Notes: generated by a model from the sequence alone, not told the origin. DNA of 64,000 nt from Altererythrobacter sp. CAU 1644 (GCF_029623755.1 NZ_CP121106.1:2670352-2734351); one strand, 5' to 3'; shown: positions 28,135 to 38,987, counted from the stretch's first letter. Numbers and translations are program-made.

Positions 28135-28707
28135 TCAGTCGCGGCTGCCCCGAAACAGGCGAGCCAGAAGGAACCCTGCCACAGCCGCAATACCCACGGC
28201 AACACCCGGGCTCTTGCGAACGAACTCGCGAGCGTCCTCGCCCAGCTCCTCGACGCTTTTGTTGTCGAGTTTTGCCGAAGCTTCCTGCAGGCTGCGCGAT
28301 GCCTTGCGCGCGTAATCGCCATACTGCTCGCCGAACCGTCCATCGATGTCGGTTGCGGTGTCGGCCACAACCTTGCCGAGCGACGATAGGCCATCGCTGA
28401 CGCGCGCCTTGCCTTCGGTCGCGAGTTCGCCAGCGCGAAGCTTGGCATCCGCGCCATAGGTCTTGGCGTCGGCGACAAGATCGGTGCCGCGAGTCTTGGC
28501 CTGCTCGCGATAGGCGCCCGCGCGCTCGCCGGCTTCAGCCTTCAGCGCTGCGGCGCCGGCCTTGGCTTCCTCGAGTGCGGCATTGAAACGGCTCTTGGCC
28601 TCAGTCTTGTTGTCGACCACTGTAGGTTCCGATTTCTTGGGGGTGGATTTCTTCGCGGCGGTCTTCTTGGTGGTCGCCGTTTTCGTGGTGGTGGTGGCGT
28701 CTGCCAT
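28135..28707 (-). CDS. YqjD/DUF883-like protein with a Lys/Thr-rich histone-like N-terminus
   Basis: 190 residues from the ATG with GAAAGAGACATC before it. The first 35 residues are almost only Thr, Lys, Ala, Ser and Pro, resembling an H1-like nucleic-acid-binding tail. Then a long heptad-rich coiled coil (about residues 40-165) and a C-terminal transmembrane segment PGVAVGIAAVAGFLLARLF. The frame stays open 66 codons upstream, but that region carries the EcfG promoter and a hairpin, so it is not coding. First gene of the stress cluster. Confidence 0.78.
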   Translation of the reverse strand: MADATTTTKTATTKKTAAKKSTPKKSEPTVVDNKTEAKSRFNAALEEAKAGAAALKAEAGERAGAYREQAKTRGTDLVADAKTYGADAKLRAGELATEGKARVSDGLSSLGKVVADTATDIDGRFGEQYGDYARKASRSLQEASAKLDNKSVEELGEDAREFVRKSPGVAVGIAAVAGFLLARLFRGSRD

Positions 28708-28744
28708 GATGTCTCTTTCGCCCTCCGTGGCTACGTATTCCAAT

Positions 28745-28766
28745 GGCGCGATGGGGGTATCGCGCC
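28745..28766 (-). other. Perfect hairpin at the predicted 5' end of the stress-cluster mRNA
   Basis: Arms GGCGCGAT and ATCGCGCC (8 bp, perfect) around a 6-nt loop (GGGGGT on the plus strand). The EcfG -10 lies 12 nt before it on the minus strand, so a transcript starting there would carry this hairpin within about the first 25 nt. A role in mRNA stability is an inference. Confidence 0.5.
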
Positions 28767-28777
28767 TTCTATGTTGC

Positions 28778-28802
28778 AACGCAACTTGCGCCCGAATGTT
28801 CC
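28778..28802 (-). promoter_or_regulatory. EcfG (general stress response sigma) promoter
   Basis: On the minus strand GGAAC (28798-28802), exactly 16 nt, then CGTT (28778-28781): the full consensus recognised by the alphaproteobacterial general stress sigma EcfG (GGAAC-N16/17-CGTT). It lies about 70 nt before the ATG of the histone-tailed YqjD-like gene and points into the four-gene cluster down to 26847. It is the only match I found in the intergenic regions of the window. Confidence 0.85.
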
Positions 28803-28866
28803 GACGCATACAGGGCGCCGGATACCTGATATGGTGGTGTCTTACCACATTACAACACCGCATTGA

Positions 28867-30165
<1,299 letters not shown>

Positions 30166-30174
30166 GCGGGGCAG

Positions 30175-30656
30175 TCAGGCGCGCAGGTCGCGCAGGTAGG
30201 TCTCCATCCGTGCAATTCCCTCGTCCGACAGGCGGACGTTGACGCGGCGATGATCGCGCGGATCAGCTTCGCGCAGCACCAGCCCCTCGTCCTGCAGGAT
30301 GCCCAGCCACCGCAACCCTGTCGTGGGCGGGGCTGCGGAGCCGATGCAGGCGCTCGAAACCGATACATTCTTGCCTCGCGCATGGGCGATGTAGAGATCG
30401 AGCAAGATGTCCCAGGCTGGCTCGCCGAAAAGCTCCGGCCCCCGATCACAGCGCAGCGCCGCCGCCGCTGGTCGTAAATGAAGACAGCAAGATTCAGGAG
30501 GTTGTCGTTCGACCGTAGGGTGGCTGGCGCGAGCCATTCTCGCCGTTCACCCTCTCCTGCCGCCGATCGCATCTCGCCCGCGAGGTCGGTCAGCTGGTCG
30601 GCAATCGTGGCAAGGCGCGTGTTCAGGGCATTGGATGCGACCTGCATTCCGCCCAT
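30175..30656 (-). pseudogene. MarR-family regulator, frameshifted
   Basis: Two overlapping frames each encode half of one winged-helix protein. The N-terminal half (MGGMQVASNALNTRLATIADQLTDL to about NLAVFIYDQRRRR) is in one frame. The C-terminal half (GPELFGEPAWDILLDLYIA, the winged-helix segment SACIGSAAPPTTGLRWLGILQDEGLV and the HRRVNVRLSDEG wing) is in the frame -1 to it. The break falls in a CGG/CGC-rich run near 30455-30475. A single-base deletion there would explain it; a sequencing error is equally possible. It converges on eno with 9 nt between stops. Confidence 0.7.
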
Positions 30657-30752
30657 TCACATCGCGTCGTCGCCGCCCAAGCGTACCCCCTGCTGCCCAA
30701 ATTGCCTCTGCAAACCTAGGCATGGATATAGGGAAGGAACGTTCGGGTGGCT

Positions 30753-30770
30753 TTACGCAGGACTACGTAA
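30753..30770. promoter_or_regulatory. Palindromic operator candidate upstream of the MarR gene
   Basis: TTACG-N8-CGTAA, a perfect 5+8+5 palindrome, lies about 97 nt before the frameshifted MarR gene and just beyond the end of a 50-residue ORF. The dyad spacing suits a winged-helix dimer. It may be the site of the MarR protein or of another regulator. Confidence 0.35.
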
Positions 30771-30798
30771 TCCGGCCTGTATTGACCGCACATGCTGG

Positions 30799-30951
30799 TC
30801 AGACATCGGTGACTCGCAGGTGCTGGATTGCGGCATCGAGATAGGCCGCAGCGATATGCGCGCCCAGTTCGTCCAGCTGTGCTAGATGGCTTTCAAGTGC
30901 AGCGATGATGGGCGCAACGATGGCGCCACCTTCCCCTGTCCCAAACGTCAT
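30799..30951 (-). CDS. Small hypothetical protein (50 residues)
   Basis: MTFGTGEGGAIVAPIIAALESHLAQLDELGAHIAAAYLDAAIQHLRVTDV: an Ala-rich amphipathic helix pattern. The ribosome region ACAGGAAAGAAAAGAAA lies just before ATG, and codon use matches the neighbourhood. It lies between ribH and the MarR gene. Weak support: no recognised family, and a shorter spurious ORF cannot be excluded. Confidence 0.45.
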   Translation of the reverse strand: MTFGTGEGGAIVAPIIAALESHLAQLDELGAHIAAAYLDAAIQHLRVTDV

Positions 30952-31100
30952 TTTCTTTTCTTTCCTGTTTCGCCGCCGCGGGGTCTTCCCGGTCCACGAC
31001 CGACGCCTAGGGGTATTACCGTATGGAGGCGCAACCAAACAGGTGAGATTGATCGATTCTGGAGCGATCCGGGACTACAAGTCCGCGGCGCAGCCGGCGG

Positions 31101-31523
31101 TTATCCCTCGAACCGCTCCTGCAGGGCCAGCAGTGCCATAGCGGCCTTGGCGGCTTCTCCGCCCTTGTCCTTTTGCGCAGGGTCGGCGCGCACCAGCGCC
31201 TGTTCTTCGTTCTCGACCGTCAGGATACCATTGCCGATTGCCATGCCGTCGATCGTCAGCGCCATGATGGCGCGAGCACTTTCTCCGGCGACGATCTCGA
31301 AGTGATAGGTCTCACCACGGATGACCACGCCGATCGCGACGAAGCCGTCGTACTGTCCGCTTTCGGCCGCGAGCGCGATGGCGCCCGGCACCTCGAGCGC
31401 GCCTGGAACCGTTAGCACCTCGACATCATGTCCGGCCTGTTCGAGTGCCTGGCGTGCCCCGGCAACGAGCATGTCGTTCAGATGCGCATAGAATCGCGCT
31501 TCGACGATAAGAAAACGGGCCAT
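31101..31523 (-). CDS. ribH: 6,7-dimethyl-8-ribityllumazine synthase
   Basis: 140 residues. Penultimate step of riboflavin synthesis, condensing 5-amino-6-ribitylamino-uracil with 3,4-dihydroxybutanone 4-phosphate. [23 protein letters not shown] is the catalytic His region and [17 protein letters not shown] the C-terminal core; the N-terminus [23 protein letters not shown] matches. GGAGTGACCTG precedes ATG, which starts 4 nt after the RibBA stop, so the two are co-transcribed. The frame stays open 22 codons upstream inside ribBA, which is not favoured. Confidence 0.95.
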   Translation of the reverse strand: MARFLIVEARFYAHLNDMLVAGARQALEQAGHDVEVLTVPGALEVPGAIALAAESGQYDGFVAIGVVIRGETYHFEIVAGESARAIMALTIDGMAIGNGILTVENEEQALVRADPAQKDKGGEAAKAAMALLALQERFEG

Positions 31524-31527
31524 CAGG

Positions 31528-32778
31528 TCACTCCGGAATTGGGTGGTGGTCGACGATGTTGAGGCCATAGGCCTCGATCGCCACAACATTGGGTTGCGAG
31601 TTGCTGAGCAGGATCATGTCGTGAATCTTGAGATCGGCGAGGATCTGCGACCCGATCCCGACGTTGCGGATCTCGTCCTCCTCGCTGTAGCCGCTGCCCG
31701 AGGCACGACGGTTGGTGATGATGACGATGACGCCAGCGCCGTGATCGCCGATCGCCTCCATCGCCCGCTGCAGCGTGCGCTTGCGCGGACCTGGCTTCCC
31801 CAGCACATCGTCGAACAGCGAGATCGGGTGGACCCGGGTGAGGGTGGGCTCGCCGGGAACTACATGCCCCTTCTGCAACACGAACGCCTCGCTGCTGTCG
31901 ATCTTGTTGCGATAGGTCAGCAGACGCCACTGCCCACCGTAGTCGGAATCGAAGGTGCGTTCATCGATCCGCTCGACCAGATGGTCGTTGCGGCGGCGAT
32001 ACTCGATGAGATCGCGGATGGTCCCGATCTTCAGGTCGTGCTTGCGGGCGAATGCCACCAGATCGTCGAGCCGGGCCATCGTCCCGTCATCGTTCATGAT
32101 CTCGCAGATCACGCCCGAAGCGTTGAGCCCGGCCAGCCGCGAAATATCGACCGCGGCCTCGGTATGGCCAGCGCGAACCAGTACCCCGCCGTCACGCGCG
32201 GCAAGGGGAAAGACATGCCCCGGAGTAACAATGTCATCAGGGCCCTTGGTGGCATCGATCGCCACTGAAACGGTGCGAGCTCGGTCGGCAGCAGAAATCC
32301 CGGTGGTGACACCTTCCTTTGCCTCGATCGAGATGGTGAAGGCGGTCTGCATCGCCTCGGTGTGGTTTCGGCTCATGGGCTCGAGACCCAGCTTCTCGAC
32401 ACGCTGGCGGCTGAGGGCGAGGCAGATCAGGCCGCGGCCATACGTCGCCATGAAGTTGATCGCGTTGGGGGTCGCCATCTGGGCCGGGATGATAAGGTCG
32501 CCTTCGTTCTCGCGATCCTCGTCATCGACCAGGATGTACATGCGCCCATTGCGCGCCTCGTCGATGATCTCCTCGATCCCGACGAGCACAGGGCGATCGT
32601 CATTGTGCAGGAGGAAGTTCTCGAGCTTGGCGAGGGTGTCTGCCGTCGGGTTCCAGCCCGGTTCGCCGCATTCGCGCAAGGTGTTGGCGTGGAGCCCGGC
32701 TGCTCGCGCAAGACCGGCGCGCGTGATCTCGCCCGATGTGACGAGTTCGCGGACTTTATCGATGGTGGATGTGCTCAT
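31528..32778 (-). CDS. ribBA: 3,4-dihydroxy-2-butanone-4-phosphate synthase with N-terminal helix-turn-helix and degenerate GTP cyclohydrolase II domain
   Basis: 416 residues. Residues about 1-60 ([39 protein letters not shown]) are a helix-turn-helix-like segment unusual for this enzyme. The RibB domain (about 65-265) keeps [37 protein letters not shown] and [25 protein letters not shown], so it should make the C4 precursor. The C-terminal part has the RibA fold ([17 protein letters not shown]) but lacks the zinc motif (ECLTG...CDCG) and the GRNIG loop, so GTP cyclohydrolase II activity is unlikely and a separate ribA is expected. No Shine-Dalgarno is visible before the ATG; a perfect palindrome lies 8 nt upstream. 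Confidence 0.93.
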   Translation of the reverse strand: MSTSTIDKVRELVTSGEITRAGLARAAGLHANTLRECGEPGWNPTADTLAKLENFLLHNDDRPVLVGIEEIIDEARNGRMYILVDDEDRENEGDLIIPAQMATPNAINFMATYGRGLICLALSRQRVEKLGLEPMSRNHTEAMQTAFTISIEAKEGVTTGISAADRARTVSVAIDATKGPDDIVTPGHVFPLAARDGGVLVRAGHTEAAVDISRLAGLNASGVICEIMNDDGTMARLDDLVAFARKHDLKIGTIRDLIEYRRRNDHLVERIDERTFDSDYGGQWRLLTYRNKIDSSEAFVLQKGHVVPGEPTLTRVHPISLFDDVLGKPGPRKRTLQRAMEAIGDHGAGVIVIITNRRASGSGYSEEDEIRNVGIGSQILADLKIHDMILLSNSQPNVVAIEAYGLNIVDHHPIPE

Positions 32779-32786
32779 GTGAGCGC

Positions 32787-32810
32787 GATATCACATTGGG
32801 ATGTGATATC
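32787..32810. promoter_or_regulatory. Perfect palindrome directly upstream of ribBA
   Basis: Arms GATATCACAT and ATGTGATATC with a 4-nt spacer (TGGG on the plus strand) end 8 nt before the ribBA ATG. Further ATGTGA/TCACAT half-sites surround it (near 32777-32781 and 32834-32839). The position over the expected promoter or translation start suits a repressor site. The enzyme's own helix-turn-helix is a candidate ligand, by inference only. Confidence 0.55.
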
Positions 32811-32839
32811 CAAGATCATTATGGAACATCAGGATGTGA

Positions 32840-32915
<76 letters not shown>

Positions 32916-33039
32916 ACTCGCCGAAGATCACATCGGCCCGATTTCGTTCCGCAAAAGGAGCGTCCGAATCGGCGGAGGCGCTGCATATAGCGAGCCTCGC
33001 GGCGATGAAAAGCCCCATTCGCGGAGCTCGCCCAAAAAC

Positions 33040-34158
33040 CTAACCGGTAAAGCCTCTCCGCGGCGCTTCGCGGTTCCAGCGGTTCACCATCATCAATACA
33101 CCGATACAGATCATGTTGGTCATCATCGACGAGCCACCATGGCTCATGAAGGGCAGCGGAATACCGACCACCGGGGCCATGCCCATCACCATCAGCAGGT
33201 TGATCGAGACGTAGAAGAAGATCGTCGCCGTCATGCCTGCGGCGAGCAGGCGGGCGAACCGATCGTGCGATTGGCGCGCGACCTTCATTCCCCAACTGAG
33301 GATCATGGCGAAGATTACCAGCACGACGATCCCCCCCAAGAGGCCCCATTCCTCCGCCATCGTCGCGAAAACGAAGTCGGTGTGCGGCTCGGGGAGATAT
33401 TGCAGATGGCTCTGCGAACCCTCGTTGAAGCCCTTGCCGGTAATACCGCCCGAACCGATCGCGATCTTCGATTGGGTTATGTGATAACCAGCGCCCAGCG
33501 GGTCGCTCTCGGGATCCATGAAGGTCGTCACTCTTCGCTGCTGGTACTCCTTCAGCCCGAAGAAGAAGGCGAGCGGGGCGATCACGACGCCCGCCGCGCC
33601 GCCGATGGCAAACCACTTCAGTGGCAGCCCGGCGAGCAGCATCACTACTGCACCGCCAAAGCCGATCGCCAGGGCTGTACCGAGATCCGGCTGCAGCAGC
33701 ACCAGCGCCATCGGAACTCCGATGAGGAGGCCGGCCGGTACGAGCGCGCGCCAGGTCGCGATGAGGCCGACCGGAAGCTGGTGGTAGAACCGCGCCAAGA
33801 CCAGCACGACTACCGGCTTCATCAGCTCGGACGGCTGCAGGACGATCGGGCCTAGGTTAAGCCAGCGCTGGCTGCCGCCGCCCATTGCGCCGATCGCCTC
33901 CACCGCTATCAGCAGCAGCAGGACCACGACATAGGCGGGGTAGGTCAGGAATGTGACCAGTTCGCGCGGCAACGAAGTGATGATGGCCGCCATGAGGAGA
34001 AACACGCCGAACCTTATCAGGTGCGAGGCTGCGAAGGGCTGCCAAGAACCTCCTGCGGCGGAATAGAGCACCAGCGCGCCGAACCCGACGAGGATGAACA
34101 GCGGGATCAGCATCTGCCACGGTTGGCGAGCGATGGGGGCCGGGACGATTGTGTTCAT
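33040..34158 (-). CDS. rodA: Rod-shape-determining protein RodA (peptidoglycan glycosyltransferase)
   Basis: 372 residues with about ten transmembrane helices. SEDS-family glycosyltransferase that polymerises lipid II for cell elongation with PBP2. The motifs PSELMKPVVVLVLARFYH, PDLGTALAIGFGGAVVMLLAG and GGSSMMTNMICIGVLMMVNRW are SEDS hallmarks. It overlaps mrdA by ATGA and ends the five-gene mre-mrd operon. Confidence 0.96.
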   Translation of the reverse strand: MNTIVPAPIARQPWQMLIPLFILVGFGALVLYSAAGGSWQPFAASHLIRFGVFLLMAAIITSLPRELVTFLTYPAYVVVLLLLIAVEAIGAMGGGSQRWLNLGPIVLQPSELMKPVVVLVLARFYHQLPVGLIATWRALVPAGLLIGVPMALVLLQPDLGTALAIGFGGAVVMLLAGLPLKWFAIGGAAGVVIAPLAFFFGLKEYQQRRVTTFMDPESDPLGAGYHITQSKIAIGSGGITGKGFNEGSQSHLQYLPEPHTDFVFATMAEEWGLLGGIVVLVIFAMILSWGMKVARQSHDRFARLLAAGMTATIFFYVSINLLMVMGMAPVVGIPLPFMSHGGSSMMTNMICIGVLMMVNRWNREAPRRGFTG

Positions 34159-36287
34159 CGCGGGCTCGCGCTGCTGGTCGGAGAGGGGATGGGGCTAGGC
34201 GGATCGACCGGTGGTGCCTCGACCACTGGAGTTGACCCAGTTGGCGCCGCGCCGGGGGAACCCGATGGAACGGCCTCCGGACGCGGAGCGATGACGTCGC
34301 CGGCAATCTTTTCCGATTGCGCAGCCGCGATCCGCGCCTCTGCCTCGACCTGGTCGAATATCTCCTCGTCGCGGCGAGGGGGTGCGCTGACGATTTCCCC
34401 GGCTGCATGGGCATAGGCACGATATTTGGCGTCGAGCCGCTGTTGCGCAGTCCCGCCCCATTGCTTCTCGAGCGCGTGAAGGGCTTCCATGCCCTTCAGC
34501 GGATCGAACAGGAAGGTCATCACGTCGCGGGCGATCGGGTAGGCGGCGCCTGATCCGCCCCCGTGCTCGATCACCACCGCGCCTGCGTATTTGGGTTTGT
34601 CGAAGGGGGCGAAGAAGATGAACAGACCGTGGTCGCGGTATTTCCAGGGGCCGCTCTTGCCGTCCGACAGGTTCAGGCCGACAACCTGCGCTGTTCCGGT
34701 CTTGCCCGCCATCAGCACATCCTCGAAGGGGAGACGGCCTCTCCCGGCGGTGCCCGGACCATTGACGACATCGCTCATCGCCTGGCGGACATATTCCACA
34801 TGCTCGGCCGGGAAGTCGATCTCGTTGAAACCCTTGGGCTGAGTATCGAGCGTGAGGCGCGGCATGACGTGCGCGCCGGTAGCCAGACGCGATGCCATCA
34901 CGGCAAGCTGCAGCGGACTCGCCAGCATGTAGCCCTGGCCGATCGTGGCATTGACCGTGTCGAAGGCCTGCCATTCGCGGTCGTATTTCTTGAGCTTCCA
35001 CGCGGGATCGGGAACCGTGCCGTAAAACTGGCTGGTAACGGGCAGGGGAAATTCCTGCCCCATGCCGCAGCGCCGGGCCATTGCCGCGATCGGGTCCATC
35101 CCGATCCGCTGGGCGAAATGGTAGTAATAGACGTCGCAGCTCTGGTAGATGCCCTTGGCCATATTGACCGTGCCATGGCCGCCGCGTTTCCAGCAGCGGA
35201 AGACGCGATTGCCGACGCGGAGACCGCCACCGCAAAACACCGTTTCGTCAGGGTCGAGCCCTTCCTTGAGAAACGCCATCGACACCATCGGCTTGACAGT
35301 CGAGCCGGGCGGATAGAGCCCCTTGAGCACTTTATTGCGCAGCGGCACCCGCTCGTCCTCGCGCAGCATGGCATATTCGACGCTGCCGATGCCGTCGGAA
35401 AAGCTGTTGGGATCGAAGCTGGGCATTGACGCCATGCAGAGCAGGTCGCCGCTCGCGCAGTCCATCACGACCACGGAGCCGGATTCGAGGCCCAGTCGCC
35501 TTGCGGCATAGTCCTGGAGCGGGCCGTCGATGGTCAGGCGGATCGGGTTGCCCTGAACGTCCTCGCGCGTTTCCAGATCGCGGACGATCCGTCCCGACGC
35601 AGTTACCTCCACCCGCCGCGCCCCCGGCACCCCGCGCAAAGTCTGTTCGAACTGCTTTTCGAGCCCATCTTTGCCGATCTTGTAGCCCGGCGTGATGAGC
35701 AGCGGATTGCGATCCGCTTCGTACTCCTCGGCCGAGGCAGGTCCGACGAAGCCGATCAAATGGCCGACCGCAGGCCCTGTGGGATAGAAGCGAGAGAATC
35801 CGCGCTGGGGAACCACGCCCTGCATGTCGGGCAGGCGTACGCTGATGGCGGCAAACTGCTCATAGGCGAGGCCGCTGGCGATCTCGACCGGCTGAAATCC
35901 GCGCGCGTCCTTCACCTCGCGCTTGATGTCTGCCACGCGGTTGGGATTGAGCTCGAGCAATTGTCCCAGTTGCTCGATCGTCTCGTCGGAATTCTTCAGC
36001 CGTTCCGGAATCACGTCGACGCGGAAGTCGGCCCGGTTCGAGGCAAGCGGCGCGCCGTTGCGGTCGAGGATCCAGCCGCGACGCGGCGGAATAAGTGTCA
36101 GGTTGACACGATTACTCTCTGATTCGGTTCGATATTTCTCGCTCTCGATAATCGCGAGATAGCCCATGCGAACGGCCAGCAGGGCCCCGATGGTGCCCAT
36201 TCCCGCGCCGATCAGGAAACTGCGGCGGTCGAAGGCATGCTTCAATGTCGAAGCGGTGACCAGGGGCCGCCTCTGGCTGAGCGCCAT
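34155..36287 (-). CDS. mrdA: Penicillin-binding protein 2 (peptidoglycan transpeptidase)
   Basis: 710 residues. Transpeptidase of cell elongation, partner of RodA. One N-terminal transmembrane helix (FLIGAGMGTIGALLAVRMGYLAI), a dimerisation domain, then the active-site Ser at about residue 329 in PPGSTVKPMVS, a CDVYYYHFA motif and KTG at about 529 (AGKTGTAQV). A roughly 75-residue Pro/Ala/Ser-rich C-terminal tail ends the protein. The frame stays open a further 112 codons upstream through mreD. The chosen start overlaps the mreD stop by one nucleotide (TAATG). Confidence 0.95.
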   Translation of the reverse strand: MALSQRRPLVTASTLKHAFDRRSFLIGAGMGTIGALLAVRMGYLAIIESEKYRTESESNRVNLTLIPPRRGWILDRNGAPLASNRADFRVDVIPERLKNSDETIEQLGQLLELNPNRVADIKREVKDARGFQPVEIASGLAYEQFAAISVRLPDMQGVVPQRGFSRFYPTGPAVGHLIGFVGPASAEEYEADRNPLLITPGYKIGKDGLEKQFEQTLRGVPGARRVEVTASGRIVRDLETREDVQGNPIRLTIDGPLQDYAARRLGLESGSVVVMDCASGDLLCMASMPSFDPNSFSDGIGSVEYAMLREDERVPLRNKVLKGLYPPGSTVKPMVSMAFLKEGLDPDETVFCGGGLRVGNRVFRCWKRGGHGTVNMAKGIYQSCDVYYYHFAQRIGMDPIAAMARRCGMGQEFPLPVTSQFYGTVPDPAWKLKKYDREWQAFDTVNATIGQGYMLASPLQLAVMASRLATGAHVMPRLTLDTQPKGFNEIDFPAEHVEYVRQAMSDVVNGPGTAGRGRLPFEDVLMAGKTGTAQVVGLNLSDGKSGPWKYRDHGLFIFFAPFDKPKYAGAVVIEHGGGSGAAYPIARDVMTFLFDPLKGMEALHALEKQWGGTAQQRLDAKYRAYAHAAGEIVSAPPRRDEEIFDQVEAEARIAAAQSEKIAGDVIAPRPEAVPSGSPGAAPTGSTPVVEAPPVDPPSPIPSPTSSASPR

Positions 36288-36844
36288 TATCCGACCCTTC
36301 GCAATCTCAGCAGCCGCAACCTGTCGAGCCAAGCAACCATGCGCGCGATAATGGGGTAAAGCAGCAGCGACAGCAAGAATTGCGGGCCCGCGGCGACGAG
36401 GTGGTGCGTGCTGGGAGAAGTACCGGAGAAAACGAGCATCAGCATCAGATAGACCGCAGCCACCAAACTGGCGGTGAACCAGTCCTGCCAAAATCCGCGC
36501 CAGGGATAGCGCGCTTCGAACAGCTCGATCGCGATCATGGCGATCGACCACAGCAAGATACCGCTTCCGAACGGCTGCCCGCTGAAGAGGTCGTCGAAGG
36601 CACCGAAAGGAAGTCCGGCCCACAGGGGTAACAGGCCGGGGCGAACGAGGCGCCAGCCGAGGAAGACCATGAAGCCGAGCGGCGGGAGGATGGGCATCAG
36701 TCCTGCAATCGGAAGTGTCGGCAGGATCGAGCCGAGCATGATCGACAGGGTGGGGATGGTGTAGACGAGCAGGGGGACCTGCTCACGGTTGATGCGCCGA
36801 CCGTACTGATCGGACCGCGATCTCGGATTCATCCGCTGGATCAC
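36287..36844 (-). CDS. mreD: Rod-shape-determining protein MreD
   Basis: 185 residues with about five or six hydrophobic spans (for example VPLLVYTIPTLSIMLGSILPTLPIAG and GLMPILPPLGFMVFLGWRLVRPGLLPLWAGLPFGAFDDLFSGQPFGSGILLWS). MreD is an inner-membrane component of the elongasome linking MreB/MreC to peptidoglycan synthesis. The N-terminus is Arg-rich (MNPRSRSDQYGRRINREQ). Its start overlaps the mreC stop by four nucleotides. Confidence 0.93.
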   Translation of the reverse strand: MIQRMNPRSRSDQYGRRINREQVPLLVYTIPTLSIMLGSILPTLPIAGLMPILPPLGFMVFLGWRLVRPGLLPLWAGLPFGAFDDLFSGQPFGSGILLWSIAMIAIELFEARYPWRGFWQDWFTASLVAAVYLMLMLVFSGTSPSTHHLVAAGPQFLLSLLLYPIIARMVAWLDRLRLLRLRRVG

Positions 36845-37746
36845 TCGGCCTCTTCCTCTTCGCCGAGTTCCTGCTCGATCGGAGTGTTCGAGCCGACCAC
36901 CGCTTCGGGCTGCCAGATCGGCTCGACCGAAACGAAATCGGCCGAGGCGGGGTCCGCCACGAGGCGGGCAACGCCGCCGTCGGCCGTCACCTCATGGACG
37001 ATCGCTACCGCGACCCCTGGGCGGTAATATCCCCCGGCGCCCGAGGTGACGAACAGGTCACCCTTCTCGATCGGGTTGAGGCCGAGATTGATCAGCCTGA
37101 TGCGGAGCAGCCCGTCGCCTCGTCCTTCGGCAAAGGCGACCGTGTCATCCTTGGCCCTGCGAACGGGGAGCACGCTCTCGCTATCGGTAAGCAGCAGCAC
37201 CCGCGAACTGCTTTGCCCGACCTCGAGGATCCGCCCGACCACGCCCTTGGGGCTGCGCACCGGCATGCCGACCCGAACCCCGCTCGAGCGACCGGCGCCG
37301 AGATAGGCAAATCGGCGCGCGCTCGACGAGGTCGAGCCGACCAGCCGTGTCGTGACGATGGGCTCAACTTCGCTGTCGCGCAGAGCCAGAAGGCGCTTCA
37401 ACCGCAGATTTTCCTGCTCGACTGCGTCGGCTTCGGCGAGGCGAATGCGGGCCAGCTCCAGCTCCTGCTTGAGCGCCGCGTTCTTGCTGCCTGCCCGGTA
37501 ATAGGCCGCGATATTCTCGAAGAAACCACCCGCTCCATCGCGCGCGACTGCGGTGGCCTGTCCTGCCGGTTCGATTGTATCGCCAGCAGTTCCGCGCAAG
37601 CCGCGAAACGCGCCGGGGTTCCACAGCGAAATCGCGAGCAGAACGCCGCCAATCACCGCGCCGATGGCAGCGATGACATATCCGGTGAAGACGGTGTACT
37701 GCGCTCTACGTGAATGGCCTGAGCGCCTCGATGAAGGGGGCGCCAC
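36841..37746 (-). CDS. mreC: Rod-shape-determining protein MreC
   Basis: 301 residues. An N-terminal transmembrane anchor (VIAAIGAVIGGVLLAISLWNP), a coiled coil (NAALKQELELARIRLAEADAVEQENLRLKRLL) and the periplasmic beta domain (ARRFAYLGAGRSSGVRVGMPVRSPKGVVGRILEVG, later LFVTSGAGGYYRPGVAVAIVHEV). It couples MreB to the peptidoglycan synthases. It ends with an acidic Glu-rich tail (IEQELGEEEEAE), and is separated by 13 nt from mreB. Confidence 0.94.
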   Translation of the reverse strand: MAPPSSRRSGHSRRAQYTVFTGYVIAAIGAVIGGVLLAISLWNPGAFRGLRGTAGDTIEPAGQATAVARDGAGGFFENIAAYYRAGSKNAALKQELELARIRLAEADAVEQENLRLKRLLALRDSEVEPIVTTRLVGSTSSSARRFAYLGAGRSSGVRVGMPVRSPKGVVGRILEVGQSSSRVLLLTDSESVLPVRRAKDDTVAFAEGRGDGLLRIRLINLGLNPIEKGDLFVTSGAGGYYRPGVAVAIVHEVTADGGVARLVADPASADFVSVEPIWQPEAVVGSNTPIEQELGEEEEAE

Positions 37747-37759
37747 CTTGCGAACTCCC

Positions 37760-38866
<1,107 letters not shown>

Positions 38867-38987
38867 TCAGGAAGAGCCGTCTCTCTAACCAAAGGTGCGT
38901 CAAAACGCCAAAATAATTGTTGACGGCCCCAGGGATTTTCCACCGCTGGCCTCGAATTTGCTGCGCCCCATCGCTAGGATGGCGCGA

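Noticed and set aside
30440..30500. Programmed frameshift in the MarR gene
   Set aside because: No slippery heptamer or downstream pseudoknot is visible; a deletion or sequencing error is simpler.
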